Below are positions 53,829-62,525 of a DNA stretch of 64,000 bases, in pieces. The position numbers were made by a program, and so were the translations under genes. The stretch is from Pseudorhodoplanes sp049324435 (lineage in GTDB: Bacteria; Pseudomonadota; Alphaproteobacteria; Rhizobiales; Xanthobacteraceae): positions 15,106-79,105 of the forward strand of contig JBMOOQ010000017.1 of NCBI GenBank assembly GCA_049324435.1. Reading direction: 5' to 3'. Numbering within the stretch: position 1 is the stretch's first letter; every line of letters begins with the position of its first letter. The notes beneath the pieces are model-generated. The model saw only the letters and a program-made list of their open reading frames with translations. It did not search any database and was not told the DNA's origin.

Positions 53829-53943
53829 GTTTTCCATCTGGATATGCGGGCCGCGCTCCGACATGATTGCGGCTGTGAAGAACAGCCACGCCAAGTGGCA
53901 AAAGGCCCGTCAGAGGCCTCGCTTCAGTGGAGAGGAATGTCAC

Positions 53944-55032
53944 ATGAAACGCCGTCACTTTCTGAAGGCTGCGGCCGCGGGACTTGCCACGAGTGCAATC
54001 GCCGCGCCGGCTATCGCTCAGTCGAGTCCCGAAATTCGCTGGCGCCTGACATCGAGCTTTCCGAAGTCGCTCGATACCATCTTCGGCGCGTCCGAAGTCT
54101 TTGCAAAGGCGGTGGCGGAAGCCACCGACAACCGGTTCAACATTCAGGTGTTCGCCGCCGGCGAAATCGTGCCGGGCTTACAGGCTGCCGATGCGGTGAC
54201 CAGCGGCACGGTCGAAATGTGTCACACGGCATCGTACTATTATGTCGGCAAGGATCCGACTTTTGCGTTCGGTACGGCGGTCCCGTTCGGTTTCAATCAG
54301 CGCATGATCGATGCCTGGATGTTCAATGGCGGCGGTCTCGAACTGATGAATGACTTCTACAAGAAGTCCAACATCATCGCTTTTCCCGCAGGCAATACCG
54401 GCGCGCAGATGGGCGGATGGTTCCGCAAGGAGATCAAGAGTCTCGACGATCTGAAGGGCCTCAAAATGCGTATCGGCGGCTTTGCCGGACGCGTTCTTGC
54501 GAAAGTCGGCGTCGTCGCCCAGCAGATCGCGGGCGGAGACATCTATCCCGCGCTTGAAAAGGGCACTATCGACGCGGCTGAGTGGGTTGGGCCCTATGAC
54601 GACGAGAAGCTCGGCTTCCAGAAGGTCGCGCCGTATTACTATTATCCCGGCTGGTGGGAAGGCGGCCCAATGCTGCATAATTTCATCAACCTTACAAAGT
54701 GGAACGAGCTGCCGAAGAACTATCAATCGATCGTTCAGTCCGCCTCGCATGTCGCCAACACCATCATGATGTCGCGTTACGATGCCGGGAATCCCGGCGC
54801 GCTCCGCCGTCTGGTGTCGGGCGGCGCGCAATTGCGCGCATTTCCACAGCCGGTCATGGATGCCTGCTATGTTGCGGCGAACGAACTCTATACAGAGACG
54901 GCCGCGAAGAATCCGGACTTCAAGAAGGTTCTTGATAGTGTCGTCGCGTTCAGGAACGAGCAATATCTGTGGTGGCAGGTCGCAGAATACGGCTATGACA
55001 GCTTCATGATCCGGGCGCGTTCGCGAAGCTGA
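53944..55032 (+). CDS. TRAP transporter substrate-binding protein, TakP-like (second copy)
   Basis: The product has 362 aa with a twin-arginine signal (KRRHFLKAAAAGLATSAIAA). It follows the first copy almost without gaps: the stretches GGDIYPALEKGTIDAAEWVG and PYDDEKLGFQKVAPYYYYPG are shared, while the ligand-facing 170-200 region differs. It converges on the dctM and dctQ genes. GGAG lies upstream of the ATG. Confidence 0.92.
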   Translation: MKRRHFLKAAAAGLATSAIAAPAIAQSSPEIRWRLTSSFPKSLDTIFGASEVFAKAVAEATDNRFNIQVFAAGEIVPGLQAADAVTSGTVEMCHTASYYYVGKDPTFAFGTAVPFGFNQRMIDAWMFNGGGLELMNDFYKKSNIIAFPAGNTGAQMGGWFRKEIKSLDDLKGLKMRIGGFAGRVLAKVGVVAQQIAGGDIYPALEKGTIDAAEWVGPYDDEKLGFQKVAPYYYYPGWWEGGPMLHNFINLTKWNELPKNYQSIVQSASHVANTIMMSRYDAGNPGALRRLVSGGAQLRAFPQPVMDACYVAANELYTETAAKNPDFKKVLDSVVAFRNEQYLWWQVAEYGYDSFMIRARSRS

Positions 55033-55092
55033 GCTTGCTCGCCGGAGATATCCGGCCGAGCCGTCACGTTCGCGCAACCCAGCTGCAAATGC

Positions 55093-55120
55093 GAAGAGCC
55101 GGCGCATGTGCCGGCTCTTC
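55093..55120. terminator. Convergent-gene hairpin between TRAP receptor and permease
   Basis: A perfect 11-bp stem GAAGAGCCGGC / GCCGGCTCTTC with a 6-base loop lies between convergent genes. No long T-run on either strand, but placement suggests a bidirectional stop. Confidence 0.6.
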
Positions 55121-55155
55121 TATTGTCGGCCTCAGCCGTGCTTGCATCCAACCGG

Positions 55156-56820
55156 TCACTTGATGACCGGCGGCGTGTCGAATTGAATCGGCGGCGGCAT
55201 CTCGATTCCGGGAAGTCCTTTGAGCTGCTCCTCTATCTTCGCCGGATCGACTTTCACCTGCGCGCCCTTGTAGTGCATCACCATGCCGGGGAAGGCGATC
55301 ACGAGGCCAACCATGATGCACTGGATGATCACAAAGGGCACCGATCCCCAATAGATTTCGCCTGTGGTGACGGGCGGCATGCGTTTGCCGGTGACACGGT
55401 CGATATAGAAATCGCGAGGCGCGACCGACCTCAGATAGAACAGCGCGAAACCGAATGGCGGATGCATGAATGAGGTCTGCATGTTGACCGCCAGCATCAC
55501 GCCGAACCAGATCAGATCGATGTCGAGCCGCGCGGCCGCCGGCGCGAGCAGTGGGATCACAATGAACGCGATTTCGAAGAAATCGAGGAAGAAGGCGAGC
55601 AGGAAGACGAAAATATTGACGACGATCAGGAAGCCCATCTGTCCGCCGGGCAAGCCGAGCAGCAACTCCTCGACCCAGCGGTGGCCATCGACGCCGTAGA
55701 ACGTGAGCGAGAAAACCCGCGCGCCGATCAGAATGAAGATCACGAAAGCGGACAGTTTTGCGGTCGATTGCGCGGCCTGCCGCGTCAGGTCGAGCGTGAG
55801 ACGTCGCTTGGCGATTGCGAGCAGCAAGGCGCCGACGGCTCCCATGGCTCCGCCTTCGGTCGGGGTTGCGACACCGATGAAGATGGTGCCGAGAACCAGG
55901 AAGATCAGCGCCAGCGGCGGCACCATCACGAAGATCACCTGCTCGGCCATGGCGGACAGGAGCTTGAGCCCGGCCACTCGGTTGACCACTGCAATCGCAA
56001 AAGCGATAGCCACACCGAGCGACATCGTCAGGACAACAAAATCCGAGCCGGCCGACACAGTGGTGGTGCGCATGTAGAGGTAGGCCGAGATGCCAGAGAA
56101 CAGCACAACGATTGCCAGCGACGGCAGGCCACGGCTGCCGTCCGGCTCCTTGTAGGTCAGGGCATCGGCAGGCAGACCGGGGGCGGCACCCGGCCTCAAG
56201 GTCGCAACAAGAAAGACGTAACCGGCGTAAAGTCCCGACAGGACAAGGCCTGGGACGAATGCGCCTTCGTACATGTCACCGACCGAACGGCCGAGCTGGT
56301 CGGCCATCACGATCAGCACCAGCGACGGCGGGATGATCTGCGCGAGCGTGCCGGATGCTGCGATCACGCCGGTCGCAACCCGGCGGTCATAGCCATATCG
56401 CAGCATGATCGGCAGCGCGATCAGCCCCATCGAGATAACCGAAGCTGCGACGACGCCGGTGGTCGCCGCGAGCAGCGCGCCGACAAAAATCACGGCATAG
56501 GCGAGGCCGCCCCGGATTGTGCCAAACAGCTGCCCGATGGTATCGAGCAAGTCCTCGGCCATCCCGGATCGTTCGAGGATCAGGCCCATGAAGGTGAAGA
56601 ACGGGATCGCCAGCAAGGTGTCATTGTTCATGACGCCATAGACGCGCTCCGGCAGCGCGCCCAGGAAGTCGGGGCGGAACAGCCCCATTTCGATTCCGAT
56701 CAGACCGAAGAACAGGCCGTTCGCAGCCAGTGCGAAAGCAACCGGATAGCCAAGCAGCAGAAACACCACGAGGGAGCCAAACATGATTGGCGCCATGTAG
56801 TGGTGCAGGATCTCGATCAT
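55156..56820 (-). CDS. TRAP transporter large permease (DctM-like)
   Basis: The product has 554 aa, longer than the usual about 430 of DctM. Typical segments: VFLLLGYPVAFALAANGLFF, IPFFTFMGLILERSGMAEDL, GVVAASVISMGLIALPIMLR and IIPPSLVLIVMADQLGRSVG. An extra middle region (about residues 220-310) adds membrane spans, as in other TakP-type systems. It uses a sodium gradient to import the receptor-bound substrate. It starts 22 bases after dctQ. Confidence 0.92.
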   Translation of the reverse strand: MIEILHHYMAPIMFGSLVVFLLLGYPVAFALAANGLFFGLIGIEMGLFRPDFLGALPERVYGVMNNDTLLAIPFFTFMGLILERSGMAEDLLDTIGQLFGTIRGGLAYAVIFVGALLAATTGVVAASVISMGLIALPIMLRYGYDRRVATGVIAASGTLAQIIPPSLVLIVMADQLGRSVGDMYEGAFVPGLVLSGLYAGYVFLVATLRPGAAPGLPADALTYKEPDGSRGLPSLAIVVLFSGISAYLYMRTTTVSAGSDFVVLTMSLGVAIAFAIAVVNRVAGLKLLSAMAEQVIFVMVPPLALIFLVLGTIFIGVATPTEGGAMGAVGALLLAIAKRRLTLDLTRQAAQSTAKLSAFVIFILIGARVFSLTFYGVDGHRWVEELLLGLPGGQMGFLIVVNIFVFLLAFFLDFFEIAFIVIPLLAPAAARLDIDLIWFGVMLAVNMQTSFMHPPFGFALFYLRSVAPRDFYIDRVTGKRMPPVTTGEIYWGSVPFVIIQCIMVGLVIAFPGMVMHYKGAQVKVDPAKIEEQLKGLPGIEMPPPIQFDTPPVIK

Positions 56821-56842
56821 GGCGGTTCGGTTCGCTCGGCTT

Positions 56843-57427
56843 TCAGTTTTCAGGCTTGACGTCGGCGAGAAGCCGTTCAGCTTCGGCTTCCGCGGGATGC
56901 AGCGTCTGCTCGAACGGGTCGGGGATGAGCCCGCGCATCACGGCGATGCGCTTGATGAGCTCGGAAATGCCCTGGAAGAACAGCAATGTGAATCCGAGCA
57001 CGACCAGCGACTTGGCCGGCCATTGCGGCAGACCGCCGGCATTGAAGGACTGCTCGTTGAGCCGGTAAGAGGCCAGAAAGAACGGCCAGCCGGTGACGAT
57101 CATGACGATCGTGAATGGCAGCAGGAAGACGACATGACCGAACACGTCGATCCAGTTGCGCACGCGCTTCGAGAACATGCTGTTCACGATGTCGATACGG
57201 ATATGTTCGTTGGACATCAGCGTCCATGGCGAGCAGACCATGAAGATGATGCTGAACATGATCCATTGCATTTCCAGCCAGGCGTTCGAAGACAGGCCGA
57301 GGAGCTTGCGGCTCACGGCGTTAGCGGCGGAAATGATGACGACGATCAGGATCAGCCAGGAGACCCATTTGCCGAGCCGCAAATTGATCGAATCGATGAT
57401 GCGGCTCACGGCGAGCAGAGCATGCAC
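56843..57427 (-). CDS. TRAP transporter small permease (DctQ-like)
   Basis: The product has 194 aa with four membrane segments. WLEMQWIMFSIIFMVCSPWT and the following ehirid-type loop NEHIRIDIVNSMFSKRVRNW are DctQ signatures. A GTG start is preceded by GAGGGGA. It forms the membrane complex with the large subunit downstream. Confidence 0.88.
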   Translation of the reverse strand: MHALLAVSRIIDSINLRLGKWVSWLILIVVIISAANAVSRKLLGLSSNAWLEMQWIMFSIIFMVCSPWTLMSNEHIRIDIVNSMFSKRVRNWIDVFGHVVFLLPFTIVMIVTGWPFFLASYRLNEQSFNAGGLPQWPAKSLVVLGFTLLFFQGISELIKRIAVMRGLIPDPFEQTLHPAEAEAERLLADVKPEN

Positions 57428-57538
57428 GATGACGGAATCCCCTCGATCCCGGCGCGAAAGGCGCTCGTAGGCGGCCGACTAGGCCCTTGTTTCAACAGCT
57501 AATCCCGACCTTACAGTGGCCGTCAATGGAAAGTTTGG

Positions 57539-58438
57539 CTAGGCTGGGGGATCGGCGCGCGCGGCGATGTCGCGCCGCCGCATGGCTTCGCGGTGCATGG
57601 CATAAAGGCCGCTCAGCACGATGAGTGCCGCGCCAATCAGCGCCCACCGGTCGGGCACCTCGCCGAACGCGAGATAGCCCGCGATCCCCATCCAGATCAG
57701 GAGGGTGTAGCGGAACGGCGCGACCGCGGCGATTTCAACGCCGCGGAACGCATGCACCACGAGATAGGTGCCCAATCCAAGGAACATCGCGGCGATTGCG
57801 ATGAGCAGCCATTGCTCGCGATTGGGGAATATCCAGGTCTCGCTGAGACCGATCGCGGCCCCGGACAGCGTCACCGCGATCGTGCCGTAAAGTCCGGCGG
57901 CCAGGGACGACGTCGCGGGATCGAGCCGCCGGGTGGTCAGGTCGCGGGCCGCGCCGAAAAAAGCCGCCGCCAGGCCGGCCAAGGCCCACATGTCGAAGGC
58001 GCCGGCGCCGGGCTTCACGATGAACAGCGTTCCCGTCAGTCCGACACCGATCGCGAGCCAGCGCCGCCAGCCCACATGGTCGCCGAGCATGAAGGCTGCG
58101 AGTGCGGTCAGGATCAGCGGAGACGTCATCACAACCGCCGAGAGATCGGCGATCTTCATGTTCACGAGCGCAGCAATGAAAAAAATGGTTCCAAGCGCGT
58201 CGAACAGGGAGCGCAAAAGGACAACGGACGTTGCAGACATCGTGAGATGCCGCAGCCCGCCGGTCATGCCGATCACGATCACCAAGATGGCAATCGACAC
58301 CACGCCGCGCAGGAACAGCACCTCCCCGAACGGCAATTCACGCGCGACCAGCTTCACAAAGGCATCGTTGACCGTGTAGGCGGCCATGCCGAAGGTCAGC
58401 GCGATCATGCCGCGGCGATTGGCGGCGGATTGGCTCAC
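57539..58438 (-). CDS. EamA/DMT-family transporter
   Basis: The product has 299 aa from the GTG at 58438, with about 10 membrane segments in two EamA halves (FGMAAYTVNDAFVKLVARE; GLAAAFFGAARDLTTRRLD). Similar to the RhaT/YdcZ-type exporters of amino acids or metabolites; substrate unknown. It lies 26 bases downstream of moaA on the same strand and could be co-transcribed. A longer reading with an upstream start would overlap moaA and is rejected. Confidence 0.85.
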   Translation of the reverse strand: MSQSAANRRGMIALTFGMAAYTVNDAFVKLVARELPFGEVLFLRGVVSIAILVIVIGMTGGLRHLTMSATSVVLLRSLFDALGTIFFIAALVNMKIADLSAVVMTSPLILTALAAFMLGDHVGWRRWLAIGVGLTGTLFIVKPGAGAFDMWALAGLAAAFFGAARDLTTRRLDPATSSLAAGLYGTIAVTLSGAAIGLSETWIFPNREQWLLIAIAAMFLGLGTYLVVHAFRGVEIAAVAPFRYTLLIWMGIAGYLAFGEVPDRWALIGAALIVLSGLYAMHREAMRRRDIAARADPPA

Positions 58439-58464
58439 GAGCTTGTCCCGAACTGAGACCGGCG

Positions 58465-59508
58465 TCAGCCGCCGGTGACGCTCATGTGGCGGGGAAGGGC
58501 GGGACGCGTATGGCGGCGGTCGATGACGAAGTCGTGGCCCTTCGGTTTGCGCGCGATCGCGGCTTCGATGGCCGCGTGCAGGGCGTCGTCGGATTCTGAA
58601 GCGCGTAATGGAGCGCGCAGGTCGGCGGCATCTTCCTGGCCGAGACACATGAACAAGGTGCCGGTGCAGGTGAGGCGGACGCGATTGCAGGATTCGCAGA
58701 AATTATGCGTCATCGGCGTGATGAAGCCGAGACGGCCGCCAGTTTCGCCGACCCGCACATAGCGCGCCGGTCCGCCAGTGCGGTAATCGATGTCTTCGAG
58801 GCGGAAGCGTTCGGCAAGCCGGGCGCGGACCATCGACAGCGGCAGATACTGGTCGAGCCGCGCTTCGCCAACGTCGCCGAGCGGCATGACCTCGATCAAT
58901 GTCAGGTCCATGCCACGGCCATGCGACCATGCGACCAAGTCCGCGATCTCGTCCTCGTTGACGCCCTTGAGGGCGACCGCGTTGATCTTGACCTTGAGAC
59001 CTGCGGCCTGCGCTGCATCGATGCCGGCGATCACGCGGGACAGGTCACCCCAGCGGGTGATTGCGCGGAACTTGTCCGGATCGAGCGTGTCAAGCGAGAC
59101 GTTGATGCGTTGAACGCCGTGATCCCTCAACTCGGCGGCAAATTTCACAAGCTGCGAGCCGTTCGTTGTGACTGTCAGTTCCTCCAGTGCACCGGACCGG
59201 AGATGGCGCGACAGCGACGCGAACAATGTCATGATCCCGCGCCGGACCAGCGGCTCGCCGCCGGTCAATCGCAGTTTCTTCACGCCGCGCGAAATGAAGG
59301 CCGAACAGACGCGGTCGAGCTCTTCCAGTGTCAACAGGTCCGCCTTGGGGAGGAACGACATGTCCTCGGACATGCAATAGACGCAGCGGAAGTCGCAGCG
59401 ATCCGTCACCGAAACCCGCAAATAGGAAATCTGCCGCGCGAATGGGTCGACCAGCGGCGGACGCGGGGCGTCGCGATTGAACTCGATTGGTTGCGGCGCA
59501 GCATTCAT
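58465..59508 (-). CDS. moaA: GTP 3',8-cyclase MoaA
   Basis: The product has 347 aa. The radical SAM cluster is CDFRCVYC after LRVSVTDR; the second Fe-S site is FCESCNRVRLTC plus a later Cys in GTLFMCLGQ. The C-terminal Gly-Gly (SVTGG) required in trans for catalysis is present. It starts the molybdenum cofactor pathway. No other moa genes are nearby. Confidence 0.95.
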   Translation of the reverse strand: MNAAPQPIEFNRDAPRPPLVDPFARQISYLRVSVTDRCDFRCVYCMSEDMSFLPKADLLTLEELDRVCSAFISRGVKKLRLTGGEPLVRRGIMTLFASLSRHLRSGALEELTVTTNGSQLVKFAAELRDHGVQRINVSLDTLDPDKFRAITRWGDLSRVIAGIDAAQAAGLKVKINAVALKGVNEDEIADLVAWSHGRGMDLTLIEVMPLGDVGEARLDQYLPLSMVRARLAERFRLEDIDYRTGGPARYVRVGETGGRLGFITPMTHNFCESCNRVRLTCTGTLFMCLGQEDAADLRAPLRASESDDALHAAIEAAIARKPKGHDFVIDRRHTRPALPRHMSVTGG

Positions 59509-59595
59509 TGGGACACCTCGCCCTGTAAATATAGGACTTTCCGCGCCCCGGCAAAACCCTTGGAACAGATCCAGATTGATGGCTATTTGGGTGCC

Positions 59596-59976
59596 ATGAG
59601 CAGCACGCAAGTCTGGCCGACCGAGCTTCGCCTGAGCAAGGACCGCCGCACCCTCACCATCGTGTTCGACAACGGCGAGCGTTTCGATCTGCCGGCCGAG
59701 TATCTTCGGGTCAAAAGCCCAAGCGCCGAGGTGCAGGGCCATTCCCCCGACGAGCGCAAAACGGTTCCGGGCAAGCGCGACGTGATGATTCTGGAAATCC
59801 TGCCGATCGGGAATTACGCGGTCCGGCTGACCTTCGACGACATGCATTCCACCGGCATCTATGCGTGGGACTATTTCGCGGAGCTTGGCCGCAATTACGC
59901 GCGCTACTGGCAGGACTATCTCGACGAACTCGCGGTCAAGGGCTTGTCGCGCGATCCGGCGCGCCGCAAGACGTAA
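59596..59976 (+). CDS. DUF971 protein
   Basis: The product has 126 aa. RLSKDRRTLTIVFDNGERFD, the EYLRVKSPSAEVQGH segment and IYAWDYFAELGRN match DUF971 (gamma-butyrobetaine hydroxylase N-terminal-like), a small domain linked to Fe-S metabolism. The ATG at 59596 has no clear ribosome site. It is divergent from moaA (87 bp). Confidence 0.85.
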   Translation: MSSTQVWPTELRLSKDRRTLTIVFDNGERFDLPAEYLRVKSPSAEVQGHSPDERKTVPGKRDVMILEILPIGNYAVRLTFDDMHSTGIYAWDYFAELGRNYARYWQDYLDELAVKGLSRDPARRKT

Positions 59977-60021
59977 CCCCGTTCGTTCCGGGGGCGGCGG
60001 GCAGCCGCACCCGGGCCGTGT

Positions 60022-60627
60022 TCACTTCACCACGATCACCTTGGCGCCGACCTTGACCCGCTCGTAGAGATCGATCACGTCGTCGTTGGTCAGGCGAATG
60101 CAGCCGGACGAGTCGGCTTCGCCCACCGAGTCCGGATCGTGCGTGCCGTGGATGCGATAGATCGTCGAGCCGATATACATCGCGCGCGCGCCGAGCGGAT
60201 TGCCGGGGCCGCCCTTCATGTGCCGCGGGAGATAGGGCTGGCGCTTGAGCATTTCCGGCGGCGGCCGCCAGTCCGGCCATTCGCGTTTGGCGCTCACGGT
60301 GTGGATGCCGCTCCAGGTGAAACCGTCGCGCCCGACACCGACGCCGTAACGGATCGCACGGTTGTTACCGAGGACGTAGTAGAGCTTGCGTTCCTTGGTG
60401 AAGATGATGACGGTGCCGGGTTTCTCCTTGGTCTCGAACCCGACCTCTTGACGCCGCATCGCGAGGATATCGAACAGGCCCTTGATCTTCGCGCCCTGCG
60501 CAGCGCCGCCGTTCAGGCGGCCATCGGGATCGGTGAGGGCAGGGTTGGCGAGCGCGCCCGAAGGCAGCGCAATGGCAGCGGCCATTAGGCCTGCGGTCAG
60601 CGTTCGAAGGCGCATTCCCAGTCGCAT
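60022..60627 (-). CDS. L,D-transpeptidase (YkuD domain)
   Basis: The product has 201 aa. The signal peptide ends near GALANP. The YkuD domain (about residues 75-200) has the histidine of RIHGTHDPDSVGE and the nucleophile in DSSGCIRLTNDDVIDLY, with HTVSAKREWPDWRPPPEML before it, as in ErfK-type enzymes. It cross-links peptidoglycan or attaches envelope proteins. ATG 60627 is preferred; GGGGA lies 9 bases upstream. Confidence 0.92.
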   Translation of the reverse strand: MRLGMRLRTLTAGLMAAAIALPSGALANPALTDPDGRLNGGAAQGAKIKGLFDILAMRRQEVGFETKEKPGTVIIFTKERKLYYVLGNNRAIRYGVGVGRDGFTWSGIHTVSAKREWPDWRPPPEMLKRQPYLPRHMKGGPGNPLGARAMYIGSTIYRIHGTHDPDSVGEADSSGCIRLTNDDVIDLYERVKVGAKVIVVK

Positions 60628-60795
60628 TCCACGATTCCCCAGGCGGAAATGTCGAGCCGAAATACTGGCGCGCGCATAGTAAGAGCATGAGTCCGGATAT
60701 GCTACAATCATATCCACTGTCGCAAAACGACAGGCCGCGTGTACGTATTTAGGCCCGCGGCGCGGGTGTAACCTCAGCTCGAGATTTGCAGAAAA

Positions 60796-60870
60796 TGGTG
60801 GGCGCGACAGGGATTGAACCTGTGACCCCTCCCGTGTGAAGGGAGTGCTCTCCCGCTGAGCTACGCGCCC
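60796..60870 (-). tRNA. tRNA-Val (anticodon CAC)
   Basis: The reverse strand gives a full cloverleaf: acceptor GGGCGCG / CGCGCCC, D-arm GCTCAGCGGGAGAGC, anticodon stem CTCCC / GGGAG around loop TTCACAC, T-arm with GGTTCAATCC, and encoded CCA. It sits between the PEGA lipoprotein and the transpeptidase. No repeats or integrase mark it as an attachment site. Confidence 0.95.
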
Positions 60871-60882
60871 GAAAGGCCCCGC

Positions 60883-60911
60883 ACTTAAGTGACGGGCCAA
60901 AGAGGTGTCAA
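60883..60911 (-). promoter_or_regulatory. sigma70-type promoter of tRNA-Val
   Basis: On the minus strand a perfect -35 TTGACA (60911-60906) and -10 TTAAGT (60888-60883) are 17 bases apart. A GC-rich discriminator (GCGGGGCC) follows and the tRNA begins 13 bases after the -10, the arrangement typical of stringently controlled stable-RNA promoters. Confidence 0.8.
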
Positions 60912-60924
60912 GCGATGTGCTTGG

Positions 60925-61488
60925 TCAGCGCGGCGCCGGCCAAGCGCCGGCTGGCGGTGCCGATGGCTGTCCGAAGCCGCCACCGCTTTGCGGCGGCGGA
61001 TTGAAGCCGCTGGTCGAGGGTGGCTGCGTGCCGCCCGAGGGCTGCGCCCGTTGCGAGGGCGCCGCGGATTCGGCATCGGACGGCGGTTGTTTTGCCACAC
61101 GCGGCTTCTTGGCCGGCGGGCGCCGCGGCGGCGCCTTCTGCATCTCGATGGCAACCGGGCTCGGGCTGAAGCGCGGCGGTGCCGAGGTCAGCCCGGCTTC
61201 CTCGCTGCCGCGCATGTCGTCGGGAGGCAGCAGCTTCACCGGCACCGTCTGCGTCACATAGCCGTTGAGGCTGAACGTCGCCTGGAAATCGGCAGCTGGG
61301 ATTGCGAGCGCGCAAGGCGTTTTGCAGGTCTGCCCGCCCGACGTTTTGACTTCGGCGCCCGGCGGATCGGATTCGAATTGAAGCGGGACGGTGGGCGTCG
61401 CGGTCTTCATCAGGTCGCCCGAGCTCGAACAGGCGGCGAGAAGCAACCCGCACGCGGCAACCGCGCCAATCGAAAGGTGCTTAACCAT
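60925..61488 (-). CDS. Lipoprotein with PEGA-like domain and proline-rich tail
   Basis: The product has 187 aa with a lipobox (CGLLLAAC, Cys20). Residues about 35-85 resemble a PEGA domain (PLQFESDPPGAEVKTSGGQT, CALAIPAADFQATFSLNGYV). The last about 80 residues are Pro/Gly/Gln-rich with basic patches (PPRRPPAKKPRVAKQ), suggesting a wall-spanning or cell-wall-binding tail. Function not known. It ends 14 bases before the -35 box of the tRNA promoter. Confidence 0.7.
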   Translation of the reverse strand: MVKHLSIGAVAACGLLLAACSSSGDLMKTATPTVPLQFESDPPGAEVKTSGGQTCKTPCALAIPAADFQATFSLNGYVTQTVPVKLLPPDDMRGSEEAGLTSAPPRFSPSPVAIEMQKAPPRRPPAKKPRVAKQPPSDAESAAPSQRAQPSGGTQPPSTSGFNPPPQSGGGFGQPSAPPAGAWPAPR

Positions 61489-61682
61489 GGGTCTTGTCCA
61501 TCGCTGCGTCCCCCCACTTCAGCGCCACGACCCTCGTGGGGACATTACGACCCGAGCGTCCAGCGTGCAACCGAAGGGTATGCACGGTTTCGGCGACGAT
61601 GAGGGTCTCTGACATGATCTCGCGCGCGCAATGAAAAGCCCAGAAAGAGCGTCAATTTTGCGGCTGTTTCGTTCGATTATGG

Positions 61683-62396
61683 TTAATTGATACCGCTCTC
61701 GGCGCGGCCTCGCTCGGTTGGCAGCAGGTCGAGAACTGCGGCCGGCAGCGCGTCGAAGTGGCTGATCAGGCGGTCCGGCGAAAGGTCGGCCATCGGGATG
61801 CGGGTATAGCCGAAATCGACGCCGATCACCGGAATGCCCGCGGCGCGTGCCACGGTCACATCGGTCTCCGAATCGCCGACCATGATGGCCCTTGCAGAGT
61901 CTCCGCCAGCACGCGCAATGGTCAGCCGCAACGTTTCAGGATCCGGCTTTTTCGTCGGGAAGGTATCCTGCCCGCAAATCGCGGCGAAACGCGACGTCAG
62001 CCCCAGCGCATCCAGGAGCCGCAAAGACAGCGCTTCGTATTTGTTGGTGCAAACCGCGAAAGTGAAGCCGTGCGCGCTGAGCCTGTCGAGTGCGGATTCG
62101 AGGCCGGGATAGGGCCGCGAACGATCGGCGATGTGATCCCCGTACTGGCTAAGATAGCGTTCGAACAGCGCGTCCATTGCAGCTTTGCCGAGGAATCGTC
62201 CGCGCTCCGCAAGCGCCCGTTCCAGCAACGGGCGAATGCCCGCGCCAATCATCGGGCGCGCGGTCTCATATGGCAGAGCGGGGATGTCTTCGGTCGCCAG
62301 GATCGCGTTGAGGGTTTGAATGAGGTCCGGGGCCGTGTCGATCAGTGTTCCGTCCAGATCGAAGACTACGATGGGAGAGGGTGCGGCGTCAGGCAT
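61683..62396 (-). CDS. gph: Phosphoglycolate phosphatase (HAD family)
   Basis: The product has 237 aa. HAD motifs: VVFDLDGTLIDTAPDLI, AVCTNKYEALSLRLLDAL, FPTKKPDPETLRLTIARAGG and MVGDSETDVTVARAAGIPV. The cap domain fits Gph (ARPMIGAGIRPLLERAL). It clears 2-phosphoglycolate. The neighbour rpiA is divergent, 129 bp apart. Confidence 0.9.
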   Translation of the reverse strand: MPDAAPSPIVVFDLDGTLIDTAPDLIQTLNAILATEDIPALPYETARPMIGAGIRPLLERALAERGRFLGKAAMDALFERYLSQYGDHIADRSRPYPGLESALDRLSAHGFTFAVCTNKYEALSLRLLDALGLTSRFAAICGQDTFPTKKPDPETLRLTIARAGGDSARAIMVGDSETDVTVARAAGIPVIGVDFGYTRIPMADLSPDRLISHFDALPAAVLDLLPTERGRAESGIN

Positions 62397-62525
62397 GGGG
62401 TGGGGCTAGGCCGTGGCGGCGCCGAAATCAAGTCTTGCGGAGCACCGGCTTTCAGGGGCTAGGTTCCCGGGCCAATCGGGGTTAGACAACCGGCCCGGTT
62501 TTCGTCAGGGACAGTTTTTTCCGCC

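Noticed and set aside
59509..59595. Molybdenum cofactor riboswitch upstream of moaA
   Set aside because: The spacer is only 87 bp and shared with a divergent gene; no complex folded element is evident.
58705..59598. Long plus-strand frame running into the DUF971 gene
   Set aside because: It is antisense to moaA, whose Fe-S motifs and C-terminal Gly-Gly are unmistakable. The DUF971 domain starts at the ATG 59596.
60796..60870. tRNA-Val as an integration site
   Set aside because: No integrase, no duplicated tRNA 3' end and no base-composition shift on either side.
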